Positions 53,664 through 63,225 of a stretch of 64,000 bases of DNA are shown here, in pieces. The stretch comes from JAGVSZ01 sp963716855. GTDB taxonomy: Bacteria > Pseudomonadota > Gammaproteobacteria > Burkholderiales > SG8-39. A program made the position numbers and the translations under genes. The stretch's first letter is position 1. Every line of letters begins with the position of its first letter. The notes under the pieces were generated by a model. The model saw only the letters and a program-made list of their open reading frames with translations. It was not told the origin of the DNA and ran no database searches. The stretch covers positions 62,001 through 126,000 of the forward strand of contig CAVQUV010000032.1 of NCBI GenBank assembly GCA_963716855.1. Direction: 5' to 3'.

Positions 53664-55361
53664 AGGCGCTCGCCTTCTTCGCGGTGGGTGGCGCCGCGTT
53701 CGCGACCGTGCCGTTCCTCGGCCTGCCGGCGTTCTATGAATCGTTCCTGTACCTGGTTTTCCATTGGGTGGTGCTCGCCACGTCCTGGAACCTGCTTTCG
53801 GGCTACTCCGGCTACTTCTCGTTCGGCCACGCCGCCTTCTTCGGCGCCGGGGTCTACGCGACCGCCGTGCTGGCGGGCAAGCTCGGCTGGCCGTTCCTCT
53901 GGACGCTGCCGTTCGCCGCGGCGGTGCCCGCGGCGCTGGGCGTCGCGGTGGGGGCGGTCGTGTTCCGTCTGCCCGCGCTGCGCGGCGAGCTCTTCGCGCT
54001 GATTACGCTCGCGCTGATGTACGTCTTCGCCACCATCGTGCTCAACACGCCGATCGACGGGGGCCCGGGCATCTACCTGAGCGCGGTCGAAGTGCCGAAG
54101 CTCGCGCCGAGCCCCTCGGGCTCGTTCTATCTCCTCGCCCTTGTGCTGGCCCTCGTGACCGTGTGGCTCGCCTACGGGATCTACCAGTCGCGCTTCGGCA
54201 CGGGTCTCTTCGCGATCCACGACGACGAGGACGTGGCTGAGGTCATGGGTGTGCCGACCTACCGGTTCAAGCTTGCGGCGCTCGCGCTCTCCTGCGGCCT
54301 CGCGGGCCTCGCGGGCGGCATCCACGGCGTGTTCGTCTCGTATGTCACGGTCGGCGAGACGTTCTCCGGATGGATGGCCCTCAACGTCATCCTCATGGCG
54401 GCGCTCGGCGGCACCCGGCACTGGCTCGGACCCGCCGTGGGCGCGGCGGCCGTCACCGCGCTCACCTACTACTTCACCACCAGCCAGTACGCCGTGGCCG
54501 GTCGCGCCGTCATCGGCCTCATCTTCATCGTCGTGATCCTCTTCATGCCCAACGGGCTCCTCGGGCGATTCGCGGTGCGCAAGCCGCTCGCCGGGCGCGG
54601 CGAAGCGGCCACCGCGTCGCCGGTGGCGGCGAAGGTCTCGGACGAGCCGCTCCTCGTGGTGAAGGACGCGCGCAAGGGCTTCAAGGGCGTGCAGGCCCTG
54701 GCCGGAGCCAGCCTCGAAGTACGGCGCGGCGAGATTCTGGGTCTCGTCGGTCCCAACGGCTCCGGCAAGTCGACGCTCATCAACGTGGTGAGCGGCCATT
54801 ACCCGATCGACGGCGGCAGCGTGCTGTTCGAAGGACGCGAGCTGGCCGGCGCGGCGCCGCACACCATCGCGCGGAGCGGCATCGCGCGCACGTATCAGAT
54901 CCCGCGGCCCTTCGCGCACCTCACGGTGCTGGAGAACGTGGCGCTGCCGCCGATGTTCGGCCTCGTGACGCTCGACCGCCGCAACGCGGAGCGCGAGGCG
55001 TGGCGATGGCTGGAATTCACCGGGCTCGCGGACAAGGCGCTCGCCCATCCGGCGGACCTCAACCTCCACCAGCGCAAGTTCCTCGAGCTCTCCCGCGCGC
55101 TCGCATCGCGGCCGAAGCTGCTCTTCCTCGACGAGGTGCTTTCGGGGCTCACGCCGGGCGAGATCGACGAGGCGATGCGGCTCATTCGCGCGATCCGCGA
55201 CCAGGGCGCTACCATCGTATTCGTGGAGCATGTGATGCGCGCGGTGATGGAGCTCACCGACCGCGTGGTGGTGCTCACCTATGGCCGCACTATCGCCGAG
55301 GGCGCGCCGCGCGAGGTGATGCGCGACCCGCAGGTGATCGGCGCGTACCTGGGGACGGCGC

Positions 55362-55369
<8 letters not shown>
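53660..55369 (+). CDS. Branched-chain-type ABC permease-ATPase fusion (LivM-LivG)
   Basis: This single 569-residue polypeptide joins a LivM permease (residues 1 to about 310; GYSGYFSFGHAAFFGAGVYA) to a LivG ATPase (from about 330). In the ATPase, Walker A is GPNGSGKST (about 364-372), then ARTYQIPRPFAHLTVLENV, the signature position reads NLHQRKFLELSRALA rather than LSGGQ, Walker B is LLFLDEVLSGLTPGE and the H-loop is VFVEHVMRA. Such fusions are common for aromatic-compound importers. It overlaps the preceding gene by 4 bases and the next by 8. Confidence 0.92.
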
Positions 55370-56066
<697 letters not shown>

Positions 56067-56081
56067 AACGCGGAAACCGAC

Positions 56082-57128
56082 ATGCCATACAAAGTGACAC
56101 TCCAGCCCAGCGGCCACGCCTTCGAGGTCGCGGAGGACCGGACGATCCTGCGGGCCGGCCTCGATGCCGGCTATTCCATGCCCTACAGCTGCCGGCAGGG
56201 CGTGTGCCGCACCTGCCGCGGCACCATCCGCGAAGGGAAGGTCGACTACGGCGAAGTCCATCCCACGTACCTTCCCGAGAGCGACAAGGCTCAGGGCTAC
56301 GCGCTCCTCTGCCAGGCCAAGCCGCTCTCCGATTTGGTCATCGAGGTGAAGGAGCTGGAAGGCCTCGCTGGCATCCGCGTGCGGGTGGTGCCGTGCCGGG
56401 TGGCGAAGATCGACCGTCCGGCGCCGGACGTCACCGTGCTGAGCGTGCGCCTGCCGATGAACGAGAACATGATGTTCCTCGCCGGCCAGTACGTCGACTT
56501 CCTGCTCAAGGACGGCAAGCGCCGCAGCTACTCGATCGCCAGCAAGCCGTCGGTCGAGGGCGTCACCGCGATCGAGCTGCATATCAGGCACACGCCGGGA
56601 GGCGCCTTCACCGACTACGTTTTCGGCGCGATGAAGGAGCGCGAACTCCTTCGCTTCGAGGGGCCGCTGGGCAGCTTCTACCTGCGCCAGGATTCCACGA
56701 AGCCGATCATCATGGTGGCGAGCGGAACCGGCTTCGCGCCGATCAAGGGGATGATCGAGTCGGCGATGGAGAAAGGGCTGCTGGAAAAGCGGCCGATCAC
56801 GCTTTACTGGGGCTGCCGCTCCCGCCGCGACCTCTACATGCTCGAGCTCGCCGAATCCTGGAAGCACCCGAATTTCAGGTTCGTTCCGGTACTCTCGGAA
56901 CCGATGCCCGAATGTGCCTGGACCGGCCGGACCGGCTTTGTGCATCGCGTCGTAATGGAGGACCTCCCAGACCTCTCGGGCTACCAGGTCTACGCCTGCG
57001 GCGCACCCGTCATGGTGGATGCCGCGCGCGCGGATTTCAGCGCAAAATGCGCGCTACCGGCCGAGGAATTCTTCGCCGATTCGTTCCTGACCGAGGCGGA
57101 CCGCGCGCGGGCCGCTACGACTTCCTAG
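56082..57128 (+). CDS. 2Fe-2S/FAD oxidoreductase (ring-hydroxylase reductase type)
   Basis: This 348-residue reductase has an N-terminal plant-type ferredoxin domain (Cys37, Cys42, Cys45, Cys77 in YSCRQGVCRTCRG and ALLCQA), then an FNR-like flavin domain (RRSYSIASKP) and an NAD(P) domain (MVASGTGFAPIKGM, CGAPVMVDAA). The order matches BenC/AscD-type electron-transfer reductases. It can supply electrons to a Rieske or other non-heme oxygenase. No oxygenase lies beside it, so its partner may be the Rieske protein at 19621-20904 or an unseen gene. Confidence 0.9.
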   Translation: MPYKVTLQPSGHAFEVAEDRTILRAGLDAGYSMPYSCRQGVCRTCRGTIREGKVDYGEVHPTYLPESDKAQGYALLCQAKPLSDLVIEVKELEGLAGIRVRVVPCRVAKIDRPAPDVTVLSVRLPMNENMMFLAGQYVDFLLKDGKRRSYSIASKPSVEGVTAIELHIRHTPGGAFTDYVFGAMKERELLRFEGPLGSFYLRQDSTKPIIMVASGTGFAPIKGMIESAMEKGLLEKRPITLYWGCRSRRDLYMLELAESWKHPNFRFVPVLSEPMPECAWTGRTGFVHRVVMEDLPDLSGYQVYACGAPVMVDAARADFSAKCALPAEEFFADSFLTEADRARAATTS

Positions 57129-57150
57129 TCCGTTTCCAAAGGAGGAAACC

Positions 57151-57690
57151 ATGAGTCTCACCAGAGAGAAGATCCAGGACGGCATCGCCGATCCGGGCGC
57201 GCGCAACTCGATTCTCAAACCGTACGTCATGTCGCACGGCACGCTGGAGTGCCACAGCCTGAAGGAGTCGCGCAGGTTCTACGAGGAGTTCCTCGGCTTC
57301 GAGTGCGCGCGGCACGCGCTGCCGGCGATGGTGATCCGTTGCGGCCTCAAGTTCCACATCGTCTGCGTCGAGGTGGGCGACAAGGTCCATCCGGTGAGCC
57401 TCCTTAACCACTGGGGCATCGACATGGAGTCCAAGGAAAAGGTCGACGAGTCCTACGAGAAGGCGCTCAAGTACAAGGACCAATATAAGATCAAGCAGGT
57501 CCTGAAGCCCGTGTCGCAGCACGGCGTGTATTCCTTCTACATGGAGGACCTCGACCACAACTGGTGGGAAGTCCAGTACGTGCCGGGCTTCCAGCACGAG
57601 GATCTCTTCGACTTCGGCGACCGGTTCTCGATGGAGGACAACGCCAAGGTGGAAGACCTGAAGGAACTGAGCGTCAAGAACAGCGCCTGA
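57151..57690 (+). CDS. VOC family protein (extradiol dioxygenase/glyoxalase fold)
   Basis: This 179-residue vicinal-oxygen-chelate protein has likely metal ligands His29 (MSHGTLECHS), His87 (LLNHWGIDME) and Glu140 (LDHNWWEVQYV), in the order seen in type I extradiol dioxygenases. It is shorter than two-domain dioxygenases but similar to one-domain ring-cleaving enzymes. CCAAAGGAGGAAACC precedes the ATG. Placed after the reductase and before an NTF2-like gene, and with FAH encoded divergently, it could be the ring-opening step. The substrate is unknown. Confidence 0.86.
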   Translation: MSLTREKIQDGIADPGARNSILKPYVMSHGTLECHSLKESRRFYEEFLGFECARHALPAMVIRCGLKFHIVCVEVGDKVHPVSLLNHWGIDMESKEKVDESYEKALKYKDQYKIKQVLKPVSQHGVYSFYMEDLDHNWWEVQYVPGFQHEDLFDFGDRFSMEDNAKVEDLKELSVKNSA

Positions 57691-57692
57691 AG

Positions 57693-58229
57693 GTGACCGT
57701 CTTCCCGACCTTCCTCGAGGAGCTGGAAGCGCGTACCGCCATCGAGGATTGCCTGAAGCGCTTCGCGCGCGCCGTCGACCGGCAGGACTGGAACGCGGCG
57801 CGCGAGCTCTACCACCCGGATGCGTTTGACGACCACGGCTTCTTCAAGGGCCCGCCGGACGCGTTTCTCGCGCACATCGAGAAGATGCACGCCGAGCAGG
57901 ATCACTCGATGCATTTCAACACCAACGTGCTGATCGAGTTCTCCTCGCCGGAGCACGCGTTTGTCGAGACGTACGTGCTGGTGCTGCAGCGCTTCCGCGC
58001 GGGGTCGCCCAAGGTTCCCGCCGGCGCGGCGGGCCTGCGCAACCTCGCCTCGGCGCGCTACCTCGACCGCTTCGAGAAGCGCAGCGGCTCGTGGCGCGTC
58101 GTGCACCGCACGCTGGTCTTCGGCGACATCGAATCGGCGCCGATGCAGGAGCCGCTGCGCTTCTCGCCGGAGTTCACCGTGCAGCGCCACGACATGGACG
58201 ACCCGCTTTACCTGCTGAACCGCAAGTAG
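57693..58229 (+). CDS. NTF2/SnoaL-like protein
   Basis: This 178-residue protein has the cone-shaped alpha+beta fold of SnoaL/NTF2-like proteins, which includes ring-dioxygenase beta subunits, dehydratases and isomerases. Typical sequence is EDCLKRFARAVDRQDWNAAR, ELYHPDAFDDHGFFKGP and GSWRVVHRTLVFGD. Asp and His in YHPDAF and DDHG are positioned as in catalytic members. I use GTG 57693, which follows the VOC stop by 2 bases. There is no close ATG. It is probably the last gene of the operon and could be a dehydratase or a small oxygenase subunit. Confidence 0.83.
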   Translation: MTVFPTFLEELEARTAIEDCLKRFARAVDRQDWNAARELYHPDAFDDHGFFKGPPDAFLAHIEKMHAEQDHSMHFNTNVLIEFSSPEHAFVETYVLVLQRFRAGSPKVPAGAAGLRNLASARYLDRFEKRSGSWRVVHRTLVFGDIESAPMQEPLRFSPEFTVQRHDMDDPLYLLNRK

Positions 58230-58240
58230 GAAACCTGACC

Positions 58241-58285
58241 GCTGCGAACCGGGGGTCGTGGGTTCAAATCCCACTGGAAGCGGCA
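58241..58285 (+). pseudogene. 3' half of a tRNA gene (tRNA-Arg-like)
   Basis: The run GCGAACC, GGGGGTC (anticodon arm 3' side and variable loop), T-arm GTGGG-TTCAAAT-CCCAC (58258-58274) and acceptor strand TGGAAGCGGCA look exactly like a tRNA 3' half. The 5' half, D-arm and matching acceptor strand are missing, since upstream is the end of the NTF2-like gene. Such fragments usually mark an attachment site or a deletion end. Confidence 0.6.
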
Positions 58286-58298
58286 ATCACTTGAAGCC

Positions 58299-58314
58299 CT
58301 TAGCGAGCGCTAAG
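58299..58314. other. Perfect palindrome next to the tRNA fragment
   Basis: CTTAGCG-AG-CGCTAAG is a 7-bp stem with a 2-base loop, 14 bases after the tRNA fragment. No T-run follows. It may be part of the att-like site or a weak transcript end for the upstream operon. The surrounding 58230-58443 holds nothing else I can identify. Confidence 0.4.
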
Positions 58315-58443
58315 ACCTGTTCACTTCCGGCCCTTGAGCAGAACGCGCCGCCTTAAGCCTGGTGGACGATGGGATCGGTAAGCGCCCGGTACGCATCGTC
58401 GGGCCACTCTGCGAGCACTTCATTGCACCGCAGAGGGGCGATC

Positions 58444-58635
58444 ATGGCCCGCACGACGAAGCTCTTCGGATATGCCCTCAACGCGTGTGCGTTCGCGCTC
58501 GGCGCGTGGATCGCCGCGACGGTCCTCGAGCCGGCGGAGGCGAGCCCGGGTGCGGCGCCGCTCGCGGAAGCCGCAGAAGACGCCGCCAGGGCGCCGACGA
58601 CGGTCGACTACGGCCCGCAACTCACGCCGCGTTGA
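58444..58635 (+). CDS. Small hypothetical membrane or exported protein
   Basis: This is a 63-residue frame with one hydrophobic segment (FGYALNACAFALGAWIAATV) and an acidic, alanine-rich C-terminus. AGAGGGGCG lies upstream of ATG 58444. I do not recognise a family. The hydrophobic start is compatible with a signal anchor. It could be a spurious frame in GC-rich DNA, but the position in an otherwise empty gap and the sensible start favour a real small gene. Confidence 0.4.
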   Translation: MARTTKLFGYALNACAFALGAWIAATVLEPAEASPGAAPLAEAAEDAARAPTTVDYGPQLTPR

Positions 58636-58659
58636 GCGCGGACGAGGAACGGCCGATGA

Positions 58660-59640
58660 CTACGGCGTGACCGGCGTCGCGCGCGGCAGCGGCAGGTTCT
58701 TCGCCGCCATGACCTCGCGCAGCCGGTCCGGATAGTCGCTGATCAGGCCGTCGACGCCCAGGTCGATCAAGCGCTCCATATCGGCGCGCTCGTTGACCGT
58801 CCAGGGCAGCACCGTGAGGCCGAGCGACTTCGCCTCCTTCACGAGCGCTTCCGTCACGTCGACGGCGTTCGGCGACCAGATTTTTCCGCCTGCCGCCTTC
58901 ACCATCTTCGGCACCGAGCCGTGATCGCGGTAGCGGATGCCCGCGGTCCAGGGCGAGTTCTCGCGATGCCCGGCCTGGATGTTGTCGAGCGCCTGCTGCT
59001 GCGAGCTGAGGTACGAGGTCGCGATCTCCGGCGCCTCCTTCTGCACGATCGCGAGAGTGCGCCAGTCGAACGACTGGATCGTGGTGCGGCCGGCCATCCC
59101 GTTGGCGCGGACGACCTTGATGAGCGCGCGCACGAACACGTCCGGCGGCGCCGTGTCCTCGGGCGTCTCGGGCGAGAGCTTGGTCTCGATGTTGAAGCGC
59201 ACTTCGGCGTTGCGCGCGTGGCGCGTCAGCTCGAACACCTCGTCGAGCGTGGGGATGCGCACCTTGTCCTGGCGGCGCTGCTCGGGGAAGCGTCGCGAGT
59301 AGTCGCTGCCCGGCTTGATGCGGCCGACGTCGTAGCGCTGGAGCTCGTGGTAGGTCAGCTCGCGGATCGCCGGCGTGCGACCGGTGAGCCATCGACCGTC
59401 GGGCCCGCGCGCGATGTCGGGGTTGAGGCGCCGATCGTGGGCGATCACCACGACGTCGTCCTCGGTCACGGCGGCGTCCATCTCGAGCGTCGTGACGCCG
59501 ATCGAAAGCGCGCGTGCGAACGCGGGGAGCGTGTTCTCGGGCGCAAGTCCGCGGGCGCCGCGATGGCCCTGGAGGTCGAAGGCGGCGGCGTGGGCGGTCA
59601 TGAGAGCGAGCGCGGCGGCGAGGGCGGCGGGACGCAGCAC
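58660..59640 (-). CDS. Glycerophosphodiester phosphodiesterase, periplasmic
   Basis: This 326-residue GDPD of the GlpQ/UgpQ family releases glycerol-3-phosphate from lipid head-group diesters. The signal peptide (ALAAALALMTAHAAA) is followed by QGHRGARGLAPENTLPAFA with the catalytic His/Arg and Glu. EMDAAVTEDDVVVIAHD provides metal ligands and the second His. FNIETKL and SFDWRTL are typical. Start GTG 59640 yields the signal peptide. It is divergent from the paaY-like gene with 86 bases between the two starts. Confidence 0.91.
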   Translation of the reverse strand: MLRPAALAAALALMTAHAAAFDLQGHRGARGLAPENTLPAFARALSIGVTTLEMDAAVTEDDVVVIAHDRRLNPDIARGPDGRWLTGRTPAIRELTYHELQRYDVGRIKPGSDYSRRFPEQRRQDKVRIPTLDEVFELTRHARNAEVRFNIETKLSPETPEDTAPPDVFVRALIKVVRANGMAGRTTIQSFDWRTLAIVQKEAPEIATSYLSSQQQALDNIQAGHRENSPWTAGIRYRDHGSVPKMVKAAGGKIWSPNAVDVTEALVKEAKSLGLTVLPWTVNERADMERLIDLGVDGLISDYPDRLREVMAAKNLPLPRATPVTP

Positions 59641-59726
59641 GGGTTGGGCTAGAATTGGAGCGTTCTTGATTGTGGCGCCAAGTCTATCCCGGCGCCGCGT
59701 CTTCCGACACCGCCCCGGAATCTGCC

Positions 59727-60368
59727 ATGGTGAAGGTTTACTCGATCGACGGCATCACCCCGGTGGTGCATCCCGAGGCGTACGTCCACCCCAGCGCGGT
59801 GCTGATCGGCGACGTGATCGTCGGTGCCCGCGTGTACATCGGTCCTTGCGCGAGCCTGCGCGGCGACTTCGGCCGCATCGTCATCGAGCGGGGCGCCAAC
59901 ATCCAGGACTGCTGCGTCGTCCACGGGTTTCCCGGCTCCGACACGGTGATCGAGGAGGACGGCCACATCGGCCACGGCGCGATCGTGCACGGCGCCCGCA
60001 TCTGCCGCAACGCGCTCGTCGGCATTCACGCGGTGGTGAACGACAACGCCGTGGTCGGCGATTCGGCGATCGTCGCGGCGCTCGCGTTCGTCAAGGCCGA
60101 GGCGAAGATCCCGCCGCGCTCGCTCGCGGCCGGCATCCCGGCGCAGGTGCGGCGCGAGCTCACCGCGCAGGAGCTCGCCTGGAAGGCCGACGCGACGCGC
60201 CTGTACCAGGAGCTGGCGGTGCGGAGCCTCCGCACGATGCGCGAGGCCGAAGCGCTGACCGAGGTCGAGAACGACCGCAAGCGCCTTGCCCTGCCCGAGG
60301 TGCTGCCGCTGTCGGAGTGGAAGGCCAAGTACTCGGCGGGCGGCGACGGCGGGGCGATCGAGCAATGA
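59727..60368 (+). CDS. paaY: PaaY-like gamma-carbonic-anhydrase-family protein
   Basis: This 213-residue left-handed beta-helix hexapeptide protein has the three zinc His of gamma-class carbonic anhydrases: His66 in DCCVVHGF, His83 in GHIGHGAIVHG, and His88. The helical C-terminal extension (LAWKADATRLYQELAVR, TMREAEALTEVE) is characteristic of PaaY, the thioesterase-like protein of phenylacetate degradation. paa genes are not adjacent. An enoyl-CoA hydratase lies two genes downstream. ATG 59727 begins the conserved MVKVYSIDG. Its stop overlaps the next ATG. Confidence 0.87.
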   Translation: MVKVYSIDGITPVVHPEAYVHPSAVLIGDVIVGARVYIGPCASLRGDFGRIVIERGANIQDCCVVHGFPGSDTVIEEDGHIGHGAIVHGARICRNALVGIHAVVNDNAVVGDSAIVAALAFVKAEAKIPPRSLAAGIPAQVRRELTAQELAWKADATRLYQELAVRSLRTMREAEALTEVENDRKRLALPEVLPLSEWKAKYSAGGDGGAIEQ

Positions 60369-61115
60369 CGGCGCTTTCCTTCGCGGCGCGGCTGCGCCGG
60401 CGCGACCTGCTGCTCGGCACCATCGTGACGCTCGCGAGCCCCGAGGTCACCGAGATCCTGTCGACCTCCGGCCTGGACTGGCTGTTCATCGACGGCGAGC
60501 ACTCGCCGATCGATTTCCTCGCGGCGCAGACCCTGCTCGCGACCTCGCGCGTGCCGTGCTTGATGCGCGTGCCCGAGGCGACCGAGGCGATGCTCAAGAA
60601 GGCGCTCGACATCGGCGCCGCCGGCGTGATCGTGCCGATGGTCAACAGCGCGCAGCAGGCGAAGGCGATCGTGTCGTTCTGCAAGTACCCGCCGCGCGGC
60701 GTGCGCGGGGTGGGGCGCGTCCGTGCGCAGGGCTACGGCTTCGACTTCGCGCGCTACATGGCGCAGGCGAACGACGAGACGGTCGTGGTCGTGCAGTGCG
60801 AGCACATCAGCGCGGTCGAGGCGATCGAGTCGATCGTCGCCGTCGAGGGCGTCGACGCGGTGCTGGTGGGGCCGTACGATCTCTCGGGCAGCATGGGCCT
60901 GCTCCGGCCAGGTCGAGCATCCGGACGTGCTCGCCGCGATCAGGCGAGTCGCCGAGGTCTGCAGCAGGGCGGGCCGCGCGCTCGGCATTTTCACCGCCGA
61001 GCCGGCGAAGATGAAGCCGTTCATCGCGCAGGGCTACACCCTGGCGGCGGTCGGCGTCGACGTGGCCGCGCTCGGCGACGCCGCCCGCGCCACGGTCAAG
61101 ATCCTGCGGGAATAG
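60365..61115 (+). CDS. HpcH/HpaI-type class II aldolase (one frameshift)
   Basis: This member of the HpcH/HpaI family (4-hydroxy-2-oxo-acid aldolase/macrophomate-like) splits or forms 2-keto-3-hydroxy acids using a divalent metal. Visible motifs are LFIDGEHSPIDFL, MVNSAQQAKAIV, QCEHISAVEAIE (metal Glu) and VGPYDLSGSMG (metal Asp). After GSMGLL the frame shifts. Removing one C near 60905 gives GQVEHPDVLAAIRRVA and continues to KILRE-stop. The span is 3n+1. It is coupled to the paaY-like gene by ATGA. Confidence 0.9.
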
Positions 61116-61174
61116 GCGCAGCGGGTCCGCGCATCCTTCCCCCTTCTTCCTTACCCATCACCGGAGCGCAGCAA

Positions 61175-61948
61175 ATGTACGAAAACATCCTCGTCGAGAC
61201 CCGCGGCCGCGTCGGCCTCGTCACCCTCAACCGCCCGAAGGCGCTCAACGCGCTCAACGACCCGCTCATGAACGAGCTCGGCGACGCGCTCGCGAAGTTC
61301 GAGGCGGACGAGAAGGTCGGCGCGATCGTCATCACCGGCAGCGAGAAGGCCTTCGCCGCCGGCGCGGACATCGGCGCGATGAAGGACTGGGGCTACATGG
61401 ACGTGTACAAGTCCGAGTACATCACGCGCAACTGGGAGAAGCTGAAGCAGGTGCGCAAGCCGGTGATCGCCGCGGTGGCGGGCTATGCGCTGGGCGGCGG
61501 CTGCGAGCTCGCGCTGATGTGCGACATCGTCATCGCGGCCGAGACTGCGAAGTTCGGCCAGCCCGAGATCAAGCTCGGCGTCATCCCGGGCGCGGGCGGC
61601 ACCCAGCGCCTGCCGCGCGCGGTCGGCAAGTCCAAGGCGATGGACATGATCCTCACCGCGCGCAACATGGACGCGCAGGAGGCCGAGCGCGCCGGCCTCG
61701 TGTCGCGCATCGTGCCCGCCGACCGGCTCCTCGACGAGGCGCTCGCGGTCGCGGCCGCGATCTGCGAGTTCTCGCTGCCGATCGTGATGGCGGCCAAGGA
61801 ATCGGTCAACCGCGCCTACGAGAGCTCGCTCGCCGAGGGGGTCCTCTTCGAGCGCCGCACCTTCCATTCGCTCTTCGCCACCGAGGACCAGAAGGAAGGG
61901 ATGCGGGCGTTCGTGGAGAAGCGCAAGCCTGCGTTCAAGCATCGCTGA
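61175..61948 (+). CDS. Enoyl-CoA hydratase (crotonase)
   Basis: This 257-residue crotonase hydrates trans-2-enoyl-CoA in beta-oxidation or CoA-linked aromatic degradation. The oxyanion-hole segments are KAFAAGADIGAM and ALGGGCELALMCD. The two catalytic glutamates Glu111 (GGCELA) and Glu131 (GQPEIKLGVIPGAGG) are both present, which supports hydratase rather than isomerase activity. High similarity to PaaF-type hydratases fits the nearby paaY-like gene. It stands 59 bases after the aldolase. Confidence 0.93.
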   Translation: MYENILVETRGRVGLVTLNRPKALNALNDPLMNELGDALAKFEADEKVGAIVITGSEKAFAAGADIGAMKDWGYMDVYKSEYITRNWEKLKQVRKPVIAAVAGYALGGGCELALMCDIVIAAETAKFGQPEIKLGVIPGAGGTQRLPRAVGKSKAMDMILTARNMDAQEAERAGLVSRIVPADRLLDEALAVAAAICEFSLPIVMAAKESVNRAYESSLAEGVLFERRTFHSLFATEDQKEGMRAFVEKRKPAFKHR

Positions 61949-62028
61949 GCGAAGCGCCGTCCACGGGGGTCGCGGCGTTCACGCCGAGAAGCTGAGCCTC
62001 ACGGTGGCGCGACCCCGGTTCCTCCTCC

Positions 62029-63225
62029 ATGCCCGCCGTGGCTAGGTCGCCCGCGCGTCTCATCGCGTGGGTCTGCCTCGCCCACGTCTTCAGCATGACC
62101 GGCTTCGCGACTTACCCGGCGCTCCTGCCGATGCTGCAGGGCGAGTGGGCCATGTCGAACACCGAGGCGGGGCTGGTCAGCGGGCTCTTCTTCGCCGGCT
62201 ACATGGCCGCGGTGCCGGTCCTCACCGCGCTCACCGACCGCCTGGACGCGCGCCGCATCTACCTCGTCGCGAGCCTCGTCGCCGCGGCCGGCACCGCGGC
62301 CTTTGCCCTTTACGCGGACGGTCCGGTGGTCGGCGGGCTGTGCCAGCTTCTCGTCGGCGTCGGGATCGCGGGCACCTACATGCCCGGCTTGCGCGCGCTG
62401 ACGGACAACACGCACGGTCCGGCGCAGACGCGCGCGGTGTCCTTCTATACCGCGTTCTTCGGCGTCGGCGTGAGCCTGTCGCTCGTCCTCGCGCAGCAGG
62501 TGGCGCAGGCGCATGGCTGGCGTTGGGCGTTCGCGGTCGCGGCCATCGGGCCGCTCGTCTCGGCGGCGATGGTGCTCGCCGGATTGCCGCCGCGGGCCGC
62601 GCGCGGCGCAGTGACGGACACGCGGCTGCTCGACTTCCGGCCGGTGCTCGCGAACCGCGAGGCGAGCCGCTACATCTACGGGTACGCGGTGCACTGCTGG
62701 GAGCTGTTCGGCTCGCGCTCGTGGATGGTGGCGTTCCTCACTTTCGCCCAGACGATCGTGCCGGCGCCGCTGTCGCCGGCGGCCATCCACGCGCTCGCCA
62801 ACCTCGGCTCGCCGGTCGCGAGCATCGTCGGCAACGAAGCGGCGCTCCGCGTCGGGCGCGCGCGCGTGATCGTCGCCGGGATGATGCTCTCCGGGTTGCT
62901 GACCTGCGTGCTCGGCTTCGCGGCGGCGCTGCCCTGGCTGCTCGTCGCCGCGCTCGTCGTGGTCCACATGCTGCTCGTGATGAGCGACTCCTCGACGCTC
63001 ACCGCGGGCATGGTCGGCGCCGCCGACCCGCGGATGAAGGGCGCGACGATGGCGGTGCATTCGACGCTCGGGTTCGGCGCGGGCTTCGTGTCGCCGCTCG
63101 TGTTCGGCGCCGCGCTCGACCTTGCCGGCGGCAACCGGTCGATCACGGCGTGGGGCATCGCCTTCGCGACGCTGGGCGCGGGCGCGCTCATCGCCCCGGC
63201 GCTCCTCGGCTTCACGCGGCGATGA
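62029..63225 (+). CDS. MFS transporter
   Basis: This 398-residue, 12-segment major facilitator is of the CynX/NimT-like or YbfB-like type. ALTDRLDARRIYLVASL is the loop 2-3 motif A region. The middle loop is short, and STLGFGAGFVSPLVFGAALD lies in the C-terminal half. The substrate is unknown. The gap before it (61949-62028) holds a 9-bp inverted repeat (GGGGTCGCG at 61966 and CGCGACCCC at 62008). Its stop overlaps the next MFS start (ATGA). Confidence 0.85.
   Translation: MPAVARSPARLIAWVCLAHVFSMTGFATYPALLPMLQGEWAMSNTEAGLVSGLFFAGYMAAVPVLTALTDRLDARRIYLVASLVAAAGTAAFALYADGPVVGGLCQLLVGVGIAGTYMPGLRALTDNTHGPAQTRAVSFYTAFFGVGVSLSLVLAQQVAQAHGWRWAFAVAAIGPLVSAAMVLAGLPPRAARGAVTDTRLLDFRPVLANREASRYIYGYAVHCWELFGSRSWMVAFLTFAQTIVPAPLSPAAIHALANLGSPVASIVGNEAALRVGRARVIVAGMMLSGLLTCVLGFAAALPWLLVAALVVVHMLLVMSDSSTLTAGMVGAADPRMKGATMAVHSTLGFGAGFVSPLVFGAALDLAGGNRSITAWGIAFATLGAGALIAPALLGFTRR

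Noticed and set aside
57537..58286. Antisense frame starting MPLPVGFEPTTPGSQ
   Set aside because: This peptide is the well-known spurious translation of the complement of a tRNA 3' half; the rest is antisense to the NTF2-like gene.
61966..62016. Inverted repeat GGGGTCGCG/CGCGACCCC after the enoyl-CoA hydratase as a terminator
   Set aside because: The loop is over 30 bases long and no T-run follows, so it is noted only in the MFS entry.
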